From Meira nashicola (Eukaryota; Basidiomycota; Exobasidiomycetes; Exobasidiales; Brachybasidiaceae): a stretch of DNA of 64,000 nt. Below are positions 1 through 10,451 of the stretch, piece after piece; positions within the stretch are counted from its first letter, which is position 1; every line of letters starts with the position of its first letter. The translations under genes were made by a program, and so were the position numbers. Below the pieces are notes generated by a model, which was not told where the DNA came from, searched no databases, and was given only the letters and a program-made list of their open reading frames with translations. Location: positions 59,803 through 123,802 of the forward strand of contig BCJU01000006.1 in the NCBI GenBank assembly GCA_001600355.1, given 5' to 3'.

Positions 1-185
1 TTTGTTGGATCAAACCCTACATCTCTCATCTCGTTGATACTAGGGCAGATGAAGTATACGACAACTTGCTACCATCGGAAAATAACTTTTACAAATTGTG
101 AATCCGTTCCAAAATCATATTTCGTGGCACTCAACCATACCATCAACGCATTATCTGGAATGAGAACGATTCTCAAAGCTTTGCG

Positions 186-2209
186 ATGAAAGATGCCGTT
201 GACCGGATCGAGAAGTCTACCGGACGCCATCGATCTCCCTATGCAAAACAATCTTGCATCGCATGCAGAAAGCGGAAAGTGCGATGTGTTTGGCCGCAGG
301 ATCTCAACGCTGTAGGCGACAATTTATCTACGCAAGAGATTCGCTGTCGAAGATGTAGCGTGAAGTCTATTGATTGCACCTTTGAGCATAAATCAACCTC
401 AAGAGCTGCAGGCACCTCTAGCAGAATGTCGTCCAAAGTAAGTGGTAATACCAGTCTTCAGTACACGCACCATTCTGACGGCGGCCAAGAAACAACAGAT
501 CGAATGCGATGTGTTATCGAAGAGACGTCCTTTTTCAATGTAAGGCTAAACAAAGGTACCAGTGATACAGCTCGTGCCTCGGACCAGATGATATCGACGA
601 ACCGCGTGGATGAGTGTATGCTTGGCAAACCGTTTTGGCGTTTAAAGCAGTTGACGAAATTACTCATATCCGATCTACCACAGCTGGCCCACCGAGCAGA
701 GGTTGGGGATGATTGCCGAAGCAAACATAATTCTGCATTCAGAATAAACCAATTGAACTCCACTTTCATTGCGTGGAATCCTTTTCTCTGCACATCTGGC
801 CCAACAACAGCTTCTTCTCTCTTAAACCGAGTTGTCCAACATATCACTTCGACGCGCTATCACGCTGCCGACTGGATTCAAGACTTGATGCAGCTTACAT
901 TGACACGTCGTGGCTCTTTGCAAGACGCACAAGCTCTACTGTTAATCGCCTTGTACGAGCCAATCGATTTCAATTTTGGGAATNTNGAACGACATGATGA
1001 TAAATCACCTCTTTCATTTGATTTACTCAACATCTGCAATGACATTATGAAAAACAATGGGGTAAAAGATCTCAATGGATCTTGCAATGAAAATATAACA
1101 TGGCTATCTTTGTTTGTCGCCAAAACTGTGGTAGGCATGAGCTGTAGCGCCGGTATCCAAGAGCTATCTCCGATGTGCTCTCCTAGCGACAACGACTTGA
1201 AAAAATTTTCAGATTCCATCGACATGTACAATGATTTCGAAACGAACACAGCTGCAAAAATTCTCGTGGGAAGAGCAAAGATCTGTAAATTAATTCATGA
1301 AACAAGGATAAAACTACTAAACTTAGAGTACTCAAACGAAAAAATNNTCCCGGAAGCACATCGCATTCTATGTAATGCTTCTCGAGACTTAAGAGTTCTG
1401 AGACATTTTGAAGGTATTCATGTCTATCAGAACGTGCAAGAATGGGCAAGAATCGAANGAGACGGGCTATTCTCATCGCTTATTCCATTCTGCCAATGGG
1501 AGATCTCCAAANAATTTTACAAGATCAACCCTTCAGCATTGAATATTCTCAGCCTCTTAAAAAGATTGTCAAATACCGAGAGAGAAAGATTCCTGGCAAT
1601 AAGTCGCATTGTTGAACACCATTCTACTTTCGGTCGCATATGCAACAACATCGCATCGATGCTGAAATCTGAAGCTGCAGAAGTGTGTCATTCCCCGTTG
1701 CTATTCAATGTAGGATGGACGATCGCTTCCNTGGAAGGTTATGTCGAAACAACAGCTGCTCAGATACGAAACGGCAATCTACCTGTGTGCGACGAACTCC
1801 TTGGATCTATTGCTGCTATGAAAGTATGCTCGNTGCTGTTCGCAAGAGTCGAATTGATCAGTCCCTTTTATCTTTTCACGGCCGAANTAACTAAGACGCT
1901 TGCGACCATAACAGAGAAAGTGAGTAAGCAGCAAGAAGAGCAGAAGTAGATGTACAGATATGCTAATCAAAGCAATAAACGCTCATCTAATGACAGATGG
2001 TAAACTTCCTTCAGAACGAAGAACAGGTGAGGTTGTCACGCAAATCTTCACCGCAATCTTTGATTGGAAACCATGGTAACGATGTGGATCTGGCGCAGGA
2101 ACATATGGAGAGTTTTGAGGATTTTCTGAATAGCGCCTTCCCGGAATGCAACTTTCATAAAGATCTCTGTACTGAGCTTTGGGTTGACGAGAATAGTACT
2201 TTTCTTTAA
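186..2209 (+). CDS. Zn2Cys6 transcription factor, two exons
   Basis: Predicted sequence-specific nuclear regulator. I read it as join(186..1919,1997..2209), 648 residues. The open frame runs on to 1949, but a strong donor (GTGAGTAAG) at 1920 and an acceptor at 1996 define a 77-nt phase-0 intron. Splicing adds an acidic 70-residue tail rich in E and D, typical of an activator C-terminus. The binuclear zinc cluster uses C24, C27, C34, C54, C57 and C64; the 19-residue loop between C34 and C54 is longer than usual. The middle region is the helical, poorly conserved type common in fungal regulators, and I cannot assign a target. The coding region contains nine unresolved bases, all within 980-1890. 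It is followed directly by a decayed fragment of another regulator. The family call is solid; the exon 2 join is inferred. Confidence 0.85.
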
Positions 2210-2700
2210 ATGTCAAGAAAGAATACAGATTTGCGCTACCGTTGTTGCCTGTTCTTCCGGGCGAGGAAGTATCGAGGATGCAGATGTCGAAGTCTCATGC
2301 TAAAAAACAAAAAATCTTATAAAATGATTAGACTAAAACGATCTACATATATACCATTTTATATACGTCAGCCCGGATGGATCGTCGATGACTTTCTTGA
2401 TGGCTACTTTCCGACATCGGAACTCATCATACCGTCTCTAAGACATATTCAGGGGATAAAGTGGAGATTGAAATGTATTACTACAGAATTTTCGGACTTT
2501 TTGGATACTACAACACTGAACTCACTAACTTGCATATTTACCTTTACAGCTAAGCATTCAACATTTTGACCGACGTTTTTTTGCAAGAAATCTATTATCA
2601 TTCTTATGCAAATGAATTACGAATCACGCAATTGGATCTCCTCAAAACTTCGCAAAATTCGTTGCAAATCCAAAATAGTCTGAAATGGGCGGTATGAGAT
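2210..2700 (+). pseudogene. Decayed fragment of a Zn2Cys6 regulator middle region
   Basis: An open stretch starting right after the upstream stop codon resembles exon 3 of the intact dual-cluster regulator at 18536-20657. Here I read LRHIQGIKWRLKCITTEF, against LSHIQWIEWRSACIITEF there. Flanking blocks also align: YRCCLFF with LRLCTFF upstream, and FLQEIYYHSYANELRITQ with FLQRNFCLRTNALALQ downstream (about 2580-2640, in another frame). The similarity stops near the place where the intact gene has its SW/GTGAGT splice junction; here LKWA is followed by GTATGAG. No zinc cluster or N-terminus is present, and the frame must shift between blocks. It is best read as a relic of a duplicated paralogue. 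It could instead be an exon of an unrecognised gene. Confidence 0.5.
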
Positions 2701-3980
2701 ACAATTTTCCTCCAGCAGCAGATGGTTTACTTATTTTCATCTTATTTTAGTCTTTGGCAGAAGCGTATGAAGCCTTTTACATGTTACACTTCTGTGTCTG
2801 CGTCAATGAACCATAATTTTTGGCGCACAACTTAACTTTAACAAAATTTCAGGCTCAATGAGTAGTGTAACAGCCTACCTCAAGATTTAGAGACTTTGCT
2901 CGCTAAACTTTGCCGCTTTCGACGGTGTTTGCTTCCTTTTCCGCTCAAACAATGTGTTTCCATATGGTAAATGATACTCAGTTTTGATGGCTTGCTAGTA
3001 CCCGATGGCTTGCTAGTACCCGCATCTTCATCCTATTTCTATATCTAGTGCTTTCCCCACATTGCCCTAGAATGGACATTTACTTAGTCTTATGCTGAGT
3101 GATATTGATAATATTGTAATCTGCCTTTCCCCTTGATACAGGATTGAGGATGAAGGAGAGCGCGCTATTTCTCGCCCAATTAAATCTTTGTGATCGCGCA
3201 CGTTGGTTTGCACTTTGTTTTGCCTTATTTTTTGTTGTTCACACATTTGTTGACTGCTTGAAGTGTGCCGGGATAAGTCATTCGTGGACGCACATGCACC
3301 TTCGAACGACCAAAAATTCTAATACAGCCAAGTCAATGATTACTGTTTCAAAAAAAATCAAAAATCAAAGAGATTCTTTTAAGATGAAGTATGATAGGCA
3401 AATTTACTGCAACAGACATGAAAGGTCTACACGTACATATGCTCCGCATATCCGAGCAATAACGCAGTTTCTGATCGCTGTTGACTGAAAGGAAAAAACA
3501 GACCGGTATAAAAAACATATTCTTATGTTTGTCTTTTCAAGCAGGCACAGGAACAGCTTATGTTTGCTTTCTTTAGTCTTTTGTCAGTATCCTACTCTTA
3601 CATTTGTAGCAAAATTAAATTGGCTAATATGCTCAGATCATCAAATGTCATCGCCATCTTCACCCAAGTATACTTCTCTATGCTTCTCTTTAGCTAGAGA
3701 ACAGGAGTATCTTCTTTGATAAGGAAGATTTACCAACTTTATAGATTCGAGACTTCAATGGAGAATGTGACCGTGATCACGACCAAAAATCTATTGCGAG
3801 ATTGCATGAATTTTTTAAACTTTTTTATTCCAATGTATTGATCTATATATTCACATGCCGCAGTGTTCGCTACATTTAATGCATGGATCTCCTTCCGTTC
3901 AATATATTGATATATCCGCTTCGCTTGGTTAATAAAGAAGGTGAATAAAATAGACTTAATTAAAAGGAATGAGAAATACT
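2701..3980. other. Intergenic, 1.3 kb, no gene seen
   Basis: No supported gene. The short open frames here (for example 3144-3488) lack a recognisable domain and have poor codon character. The only clear structure is a perfect 18-bp tandem duplication at 2986-3021. Confidence 0.5.
2986..3021. repeat. 18-bp perfect tandem duplication
   Basis: GATGGCTTGCTAGTACCC occurs twice in immediate succession (2986-3003 and 3004-3021). Two copies without divergence suggest a recent slippage event in non-coding DNA. Confidence 0.9.
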
Positions 3981-4349
3981 CTACATCTGATCTAAAATGC
4001 CTTCATGTTCAGCAGTTCCGTAAGAAGGGGGTTTTTGACCACCTTTTTGAGGTGCACTCCCACCAACGCGATCAATTTCAGAATAAGCAGGTGGTGCATG
4101 ACTATCTTTATGGGATGTTTCTCCAAATTGAGGTGATTGATTATACAAATTCCCTTTAGGAAAAGTTTTTCCATCGTTATTTTTAAATTGATCTGAAGTA
4201 TCAATTGTACGTTGACCGCCTCCACTGCTTCCACGAGCTCGGGCGTTTAAGATTTGAAATTCTTTGCCTTCTTGAACCAAAGGCATTGCACTAGCAACGG
4301 TTGCAGCCAAAAAGATTGAGGTAAGAATTGCGGAAGTTCTCATTTTCAT
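3981..4349 (-). CDS. Small secreted protein with two PPxY motifs
   Basis: A 122-residue protein read from the ATG at 4349; the second ATG, two codons later (4343), has a better A at -3 and may be the true start. Residues 1-21 form a classic signal peptide (MKMRTSAILTSIFLAATVASA). The mature part is polar, Gly/Ser- and Pro-rich, lacks cysteines and contains PPAY and PPSY, each within a HAPPAYSEID or KPPSYGTAE context. PPxY motifs normally bind WW domains of Nedd4-type ubiquitin ligases in the cytosol, so their presence in an apparently exported protein is odd. No family is recognised. It stands alone between two long spacers; gene status is supported by the signal peptide and the clean open frame. 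Confidence 0.7.
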   Translation of the reverse strand: MKMRTSAILTSIFLAATVASAMPLVQEGKEFQILNARARGSSGGGQRTIDTSDQFKNNDGKTFPKGNLYNQSPQFGETSHKDSHAPPAYSEIDRVGGSAPQKGGQKPPSYGTAEHEGILDQM

Positions 4350-6398
4350 AAAGAGTAATTGAAGAAAAAAAAAAGAGATGAAGAAGTTGAAATAGCTGAT
4401 GTGATTATTGACCGGCAATAAAGAGAATGAATGATGTTGGGTGATGATGGGATCGAATGGGAAAATAAGGCCTTTTTAAGTCTGTTCTTTAAATTTCTAC
4501 CATTATTTCATGTTTATCGTTTGTAGTAGAACCTTCATTCTATTACACTATGGGGAGCAGAACACAAACATTTAAGCCGGAAATCAGTGCTTAATTGCTA
4601 GACATATGCACGCCTTATCGGCTTGCGCTAGAGTGAATTTTCATGGCGTCAAAATACGCCTTATTAAATAGCTCGAATGAAAAGATCAGCGCGCCGAGTT
4701 GCGCCGCATGTACATTCGGATAACGTATGCATGTGGGCCCTTAGTGTCTACACGCTAAAGCCGGTCGGAAGACGTAACTCGATTCCACGGCGTAAAGGAA
4801 GCAATAGCGGAGAAAACTTGCTCGTATGCAGTTGGCGTTATCGGCTGACAATTCATAATGATACTAATGCATGCTTGGGTCGCCCTCAAAAACACTGAGG
4901 TCGGAAGTTCGGGCTCTTTTACCCCCTTAGCACAATAAGAAGTATTAGTCGAATCTGAATTTCAGGAGACAGATAGCCAAAAATTTGTCTGGCGCCTTTT
5001 GCAGTTAATCGTTCTGATCTACTGATCCCTGAAATTACACATCGTGAGAAAGTACAATAAAATTCAAGAACATAATTCTCCTTTCTCAACAAAAGACTAG
5101 AAAGTGTCATACTTGATTTAAGCATTAAAGCTCCGAGCGTCTTGCTGTCAAGCTTTCCACCAAAACCATCGAAAAAAGGTGGCTACACCAACTTCGCCTG
5201 CCGTATTTAACATATCGCCTACAAACTTAGATTGACTTCTCACGAGGACATGCTCTCTCATCCCACCTATTCGCAAGGTCTATTCACTAGCTTTATAGCT
5301 GCAAAGTATGAGGAAAATTTGCTTTCCAGAGCATTTGTGCCATTTGCTAACCTGAAGGTGGTCCCAATTGCTTGATTCTCTTTTGTCCTTGCTCGGCCCT
5401 TTTGTGATCCTCCTTTTGCTACAACAGGGGGTACTGTCATGTTCACTTCCTGATCCTCAGATAAAGACGGCTAACGTGTCTATCTTTGAAGCAAAAAGAG
5501 TCTGAATTTTCGCAAGATGAAATAAGAGTGTGCGCTAAAAATAGCAATTATATCTTAATGTCTTTGTTTAGTTGAAAGCTTGGCATCGTTGGTTTGTCTG
5601 TAACATACTTCGTGTAATAGCAGCATAGCGCTTTCCATCAACTTCTTCTTCTTCAATTTCATCCATTCAGCGTGACTTCGAGTATGATCAGCATGACGAC
5701 CTAAGTCGATCAAAATGCCGATGACAAGCTTCTGCTCGTCTGCCACACATTCTAAAGGTCTTTCATCGAAGATTAGCATAAAGTTTGCGTAATGTGTGTA
5801 ATTTGCACATTTTCGGAGTTTTTATCTTTTATCGAAGAAAAAAGTTGGTCGGTACTTTTTTTGTAGCTTTGATTGATATTTTAACATCCTATTCATACCG
5901 TTTCGCCAACATCAATCTGCTACTTCTCTCTCCAGTGATTTGATATCAACAATAACAGCATCAACATGATACACAACATCATCATATCCCCTGATAATGT
6001 CAAAATCATCAGTCTCACGGCATCCCTACTGATAAGATTGTGGGAGATGAAGAAGGAATTAGAGATTGGGTATGGTGAATTCAGCATCAGGTAAAAGAGT
6101 CAATGCAACATTTTCTAAACCGTTCAACATACAAGGAAGAATTGTAAAATAGATTGGGTTAAGATTGTGTAAGCAGCGTTTTAGCTAAAACACGCTCAAT
6201 CACACTGTTGGCTAGCAAACAGAACCTTCCCACCCGCCGTGCACAGGGCGCGACTACTGTGATAAATATAGAATAGAATGGAATTGCCGAAGCGCTGTCA
6301 ATTCTGTTACGATTGAGGTGCGGGGCGTTTACACTTTTAATTGGCATTATACATGTTTCTTACCACACACCACATCATCTTTTTTGTTTTGTCTCAAA
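4350..6398. other. Intergenic, 2.0 kb
   Basis: No gene I can name. A minus-strand ORF at 5555-5779 (74 residues, genuine ATG) has no recognisable domain. Around 6013-6150 a plus-strand stretch reads HGIPTDKIVGDEEGIRDWVW and then hits TGA; it looks coding-like but is interrupted, and I cannot assign it. Confidence 0.4.
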
Positions 6399-6599
6399 AT
6401 GAAAACAGTGGCAGCTTTAATGACATTATTTGAGCTTGCATTGGCAACTTTTGCATCATTTGCATCAGTAACAAGTGCAAGTGATGATACACCTGTAACT
6501 GTTAAAGTCTACTTTGACATCGAACATGAAGGCAAGGATGTTGGGAGAATTGTATTGGACATTAAGATTATCAAAACATTTCAAAGCAATTTTACCTAA
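6399..6599 (+). pseudogene. Truncated secreted cyclophilin (peptidyl-prolyl isomerase)
   Basis: From the ATG at 6399 (AAAATG context) the 66-residue reading frame begins with a signal-like segment (MKTVAALMTLFELALATFAS) and continues into VTVKVYFDIEHEGKDVGRIVL. This matches the first two strands of cyclophilins, where the family usually reads KVYFDI..GGKPVGRIV. After about 25 residues the similarity ends at DIKIIKTFQSNFT and a stop, so the catalytic Arg, the Phe/Met core and the remaining roughly 140 residues are missing. ER-type cyclophilins carry the same signal peptide plus catalytic domain layout, so this is most likely a 5-prime remnant of such a gene. A short expressed peptide cannot be excluded. 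It is convergent with the MFS gene. Confidence 0.6.
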
Positions 6600-6726
6600 G
6601 GTAAAACAAATGAAATATAAAGTGAAACGTGTAAATGTTATAATGAACCACGTTCTCTGGATAGTAAAAGGTAAATAGACGAATACACAAAATATTTCTA
6701 CGATTTATTCAAATTGAGAATGCGAT

Positions 6727-8394
6727 CTAATCGTCTTTGATAGGCTCTACATCTGAAAGACTGTTGAACACATTCTCAAGTTCTTCTACGTGATCTCCAA
6801 ATGCTCGAGCAGCTTCCTCAAGAGACATGCCGTTGACGTCGGGGAAATACAAGAAAGAGATGATTACTCCAATTGTAGTCATAACCGTGAAAACGATGTA
6901 GTATTTCCACTGGATCTGAGCAAAGGCAGTACTGGCTGCTGTCAACACAATGAGTGCTCCTACAAAAAGGCCACTGACGGAAATTGCTGCCCCCTTTCCT
7001 CGAAGATGATTAGGCCATAATTCTACGCCATAGACGTAAGAAGGACAATCAAGTCCAGCCCCATATCTGTTTGAAAAAGAGAAGAGTATTTGGATCAGAT
7101 TCCGAGGTCAGAGTGCATTCAATTAAAAGATGTCAAGTTGAAATACTTACGTAGCGATGTGCATATAAATAAACCAGACAGCCGCTTTTAAGACTCCCGA
7201 GTTACCAGTTCGCGTTCCAATAGCCAGGGTGACAGTTGTACCGATCAACGCAACGAGTGTACCTGCGAATCCGAAACGAATCATATTTACACGACCAACC
7301 TTATCCATCAGAAGAGCCGAAATGAAATTAGAAAGAATGCCTGAAGAAATCCATCCGCAAGATAAGAATAATTGAGCTTTAGGTCCGTATCCTATCATTT
7401 CGTAAATAGATGGACCATAATTATTAATCACTTGAGTTCCAGTACATTGGGCAAGGAATAGCGCGCTAAATCCAATGAAAGCACGCCTGCGATAAGATTT
7501 GACGCGAAAGATAGCCAACCAAGTAGAATCTAATTCACGATCGTATTCCCATTGAGCTTTGATCCCTGCAAATTCAGCGATAGCAAAATCGTCATTTGGA
7601 TCATTTTTATTTTTTCGTAACTTTTTACAAACATGCAGGGCTGCCTCTTCTTTCCCATGTTGTAACAGCCATCGAGGACTTTCAGGAATAGCATAAATTC
7701 CACTAGCTAAAAGTAGTGGCGGTACAACTTGTAGAGCAAGTGGTACGCGCCACTGCGTATCACCGTTTGGCACATAACTAAATGCGGTTCCTATCCAAAG
7801 CGCTAAAGAATATCCTATCAAAATAAACGTACCATGCATACCTACCAAAAGACCGCGCGAATGTGGATTTGAAACTTCTGATTGCCATGTAGGTACGATA
7901 ATGACGAGGTTGCCAATTCCCATTCCGGTGATAAAGCGTGCAACTATGAACATTGCCACGTGCGTACTGCCAGTTTGTAAAGCAGAACCTATAATCACGA
8001 GAACACATGCAATAAAAATCGCAGTCCTACGACCAAGAGGATCCGAAGTTAATCCTGACATCAAACCACCAAAAAGAGCACCCACTTGGAATAGGGCTTG
8101 TATTGTTCCCGAAAGTTGTGTAGAATTTGTGGCAGTGAGCAATTTCATAGTGGAGAGAAACGCAGGTGATGCCAGAGTAGATGAAATGATTGCGGAACAA
8201 TAACCATATGTTATGCTACCAAGACAGGCAAAAAATATTGTCAAAGTTGCGTAAATATTACGACTCTCTTTAGCCGAAACAGATTGAGTAACACCTCCTT
8301 TTTCGATAGACATATTGCCAACAAAAGGTAAGTTGGAAATTAAAAGTTTATCCAAGGATACTTTTGTCGAAATAATTGTCGAGATTGAATACAT
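6727..8394 (-). CDS. MFS sugar-type transporter, two exons
   Basis: Predicted 12-helix plasma-membrane sugar-type porter of the Major Facilitator Superfamily. I read complement(join(6727..7066,7151..8394)), 527 residues, with an 84-nt phase-2 intron (GTAAGT to CAG). Family signatures are present: DPLGRRTAIF after helix 2, the IVARFITGMGIGNL segment, PESPRWLLQHGK before the central loop, and, across the splice junction, YVYGVELWPNHLRGKGAAIS. The C-terminal FPDVNGMSLEEAARAFGDHVEE is the usual post-helix-12 motif. The first ATG is at 8394; an alternative in-frame ATG at 8313 (MSIEKGG) would remove 27 residues and is plausible. It is divergent from the nitrilase gene and shares a 0.5-kb promoter with it, so the substrate may be linked to nitrile or cyanogenic-glycoside use; that link is inference. 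Confidence 0.92.
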
Positions 8395-8556
8395 TGCCCC
8401 TTCTTATAGTGTTGGTTTTGTTATTTCCTTGTATATCTACAAAGCAGTCATGATAGCATGCCAGATCGAGAGGATATGAAGTGAACAAGAAGGTTTAATT
8501 TGCTTATCTATACTACAGGAACCCATATTTCCGATATACCCATATACAGTTAGTGC

Positions 8557-8589
8557 TTCCGAAAACGATTCCGAAAACGGTTCCGAAAC
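8557..8589. repeat. Triple 12-bp direct repeat, TTCCGAAAACG
   Basis: TTCCGAAAACG starts at 8557 and 8569, and TTCCGAAAC at 8581. The 12-bp period is about one helical turn, which would place the three CCG half-sites on nearly the same DNA face, consistent with a clustered operator. Confidence 0.85.
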
Positions 8590-8701
8590 TGCAGAAATGT
8601 CAAGCCACTCTTACAACGCGTAATCGTTAGGCTGAAGGACGCGCGGGGCCCCTCTTCATATGCAAAGCTGTTATCTTTTTCCACGGGTGGGGTTTTTGTT
8701 T

Positions 8702-8718
8702 CGGAATCCATAATTCCG
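8702..8718. promoter_or_regulatory. CGG-N11-CCG inverted repeat, Gal4-like site
   Basis: The sequence CGGAAT-ccata-ATTCCG is an inverted repeat whose CGG and CCG triplets are exactly 11 bases apart. That is the spacing recognised by Gal4-type Zn2Cys6 dimers. The site sits about 190 bp upstream of the nitrilase start. Confidence 0.6.
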
Positions 8719-8910
8719 ATAACTTCTTATTGATTTCCTGTGATTAGCTGATAAGGGGGGGGGAAGATAAAGTAGATCATGTCAAGGTTCTCATAAGAGC
8801 TTTACTAAAAACGTATATATAATAACTCATGAAAAAGAATACAGCGTTGCAGCAATATAATTAATCAATTTACCCAACTTTTCTCTTTTCGATTTAAAGT
8901 GTATTCGAAC

Positions 8911-9960
8911 ATGCAAATTCGACAATGGAAGGCTGCCATCGTTCAGGCCGAGCCTTGCTGGTTTAATCTAGAAAGTGCAATCGAGAAAACTTGTAGACTT
9001 ATGGTAGAGGCAAAAGCCGGTAATGCTGCTCTAGTGGCTTTTAGCGAAGTTTGGATTCCTGGCTATCCAAATTTTCTATGGAATGGTAATTATCGCGAAA
9101 ATCTTGAAATGGTTCACTCTTATATGAAAAATTCAATGTCAGCCACTGGACCTGAAATGCTCAAAATTCGAAAATTAGCAAGAGAGCTTGAAATTTACGT
9201 TGCTCTCGGTTTTAGTGAACGCGATAATGGCAGCCTCTATCTTGGTCAAGTTTTGATCAACTCCGAAGGAAACATTGTGATGCACAGACGTAAAACAAAG
9301 CCAACGCACGTTGAACGGACCCTTTTTGGTGATGCAACTGGAGATTCGTTAAACAGCGTCGTAGATACACCTTTGGGAAAGATAGGGATGTTAAATTGTT
9401 GGGAACACCTTCAGCCTTTACTCAAATACCATCAGTGGGCACAAGGAGAACAAGTTCACGTTGCAGCATGGCCTTTTAATCCACCTTATAGTGGCGGTCC
9501 TGAACCTTACAATGTTTGTAGCGAAGCGAATGAAGTTACCGCTTCTCGAATGTACTCAATCGAAGGTCAAGTATTCACTTTGGTAACCAATCAATTATTG
9601 AGCCCAGAAGGTATAAAGGCCAATTCTGCAGGTCACCAATCCAACGCAGGCTCTTTCATGACAGCTGCAGGCTGGGGAGGTGCAAGTGGAGTCTTTGGTC
9701 CAGACGGGAAAAAAATTACACCGGACAGCGAAGCAGATTTCGATGGATTGATATTTTGTGATATCGATCTCGATGAAATTTATCGTGCAAAAGCGATCGC
9801 TGATCCGGTAGGTCATTACTCTCGACCAGACCTTTTACGTCTCGTTGTTGACGATCGTCCAAAAACGTTTACCGTTAAAGCCATGGACGAAGGGCCTGGT
9901 GGATTTGCAGTAACAGCGCCTCTTCTTGCTATGCACAAACCTCTTTCGGAGGTTATGTGA
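8911..9960 (+). CDS. Nitrilase / cyanide hydratase family enzyme
   Basis: A 349-residue, intronless carbon-nitrogen hydrolase. I start at the ATG at 8911 (MQIRQWKAA); the frame is open a little upstream without an ATG. The Glu-Lys-Cys triad is visible: E46 in AFSEVWIPGYPNFLW, K128 in HRRKTKPTHVER, and C163 in LNCWEHLQPLLKY. These contexts are those of true nitrilases and cyanide hydratases rather than amidases or carbamoylases. The tail, with DPVGHYSRPD, is also typical. Expected reaction: nitrile to acid plus ammonia, or HCN to formamide; sequence alone does not decide. Nitrilases form helical homo-oligomers in the cytosol. It is divergent from the MFS gene and upstream of a Zn2Cys6 regulator, suggesting an inducible catabolic module. 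Confidence 0.93.
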   Translation: MQIRQWKAAIVQAEPCWFNLESAIEKTCRLMVEAKAGNAALVAFSEVWIPGYPNFLWNGNYRENLEMVHSYMKNSMSATGPEMLKIRKLARELEIYVALGFSERDNGSLYLGQVLINSEGNIVMHRRKTKPTHVERTLFGDATGDSLNSVVDTPLGKIGMLNCWEHLQPLLKYHQWAQGEQVHVAAWPFNPPYSGGPEPYNVCSEANEVTASRMYSIEGQVFTLVTNQLLSPEGIKANSAGHQSNAGSFMTAAGWGGASGVFGPDGKKITPDSEADFDGLIFCDIDLDEIYRAKAIADPVGHYSRPDLLRLVVDDRPKTFTVKAMDEGPGGFAVTAPLLAMHKPLSEVM

Positions 9961-10451
9961 AAAGACGATTAAAGAGAAGAATAAGAGCATTTTAAGCGAA
10001 CAAGAATAGAATTCATCATGTTTCTGTGAGATTTCAACGAGAAGTTGAGAGCGCCCATGACAATGATGAGAAAGAGAGAGAGAATGTTTTGATTTCAATG
10101 TAATTAGGCTAATCTTTAATCAGTAATAATGATGCATTTTATCGTAATTCCACTACCAAAAACGCTAAAATTCTCCTTTTTGCTTTTCGCGTTGCACGCC
10201 AAATAAAATTCCGTTTGGGGAATTGGGAAGTACGCTGGGCTAAGGACGTGTGGAGTGTAAGTTTGCATATAAATACTCGTATCCCGACATTGCAGCAGTA
10301 TCGCCTGTGCATCTGTCTGCACAACATCAGCATGAGCTTCTTTACAAAGTTCACACATGCATCTTAACGAAACTGATGGCTTCCTTCTGTATTCTTTTCA
10401 GACAAAAGTTAGAGAATAAAGCGGATGACATGATACTGGTACATTGATTTA
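9961..10451. other. Intergenic, nitrilase 3-prime region and regulator promoter
   Basis: A spacer of 490 bp between co-directional genes. No gene or clear motif is seen. Confidence 0.5.

Larger units (their letters stand above)
8395..8910. promoter_or_regulatory. Bidirectional promoter, MFS transporter and nitrilase
   Basis: This 516-bp spacer separates two divergent genes and is dense in CCG/CGG triplets, the half-sites typically read by Zn2Cys6 regulators. It holds three TTCCGAAAACG-like repeats at 8557, 8569 and 8581 (exact 12-bp spacing), another TTCCG at 8529, and an inverted pair at 8702-8718. A run of nine G residues lies near 8756. Co-regulation of the two genes, possibly by the adjacent regulator at 10452-12640, is inferred from layout only. 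Confidence 0.6.

Noticed and set aside
1946..1996. Alternative 51-nt intron at the end of the first regulator (GTAGAT donor)
   Set aside because: Using it leads to an immediate stop (K-W-stop); the GTGAGT donor at 1920 gives an in-phase 70-residue continuation.
3144..3488. 114-codon ORF with a hydrophobic stretch
   Set aside because: There is no recognisable domain, codon use is AT-driven, and there is no neighbour support.
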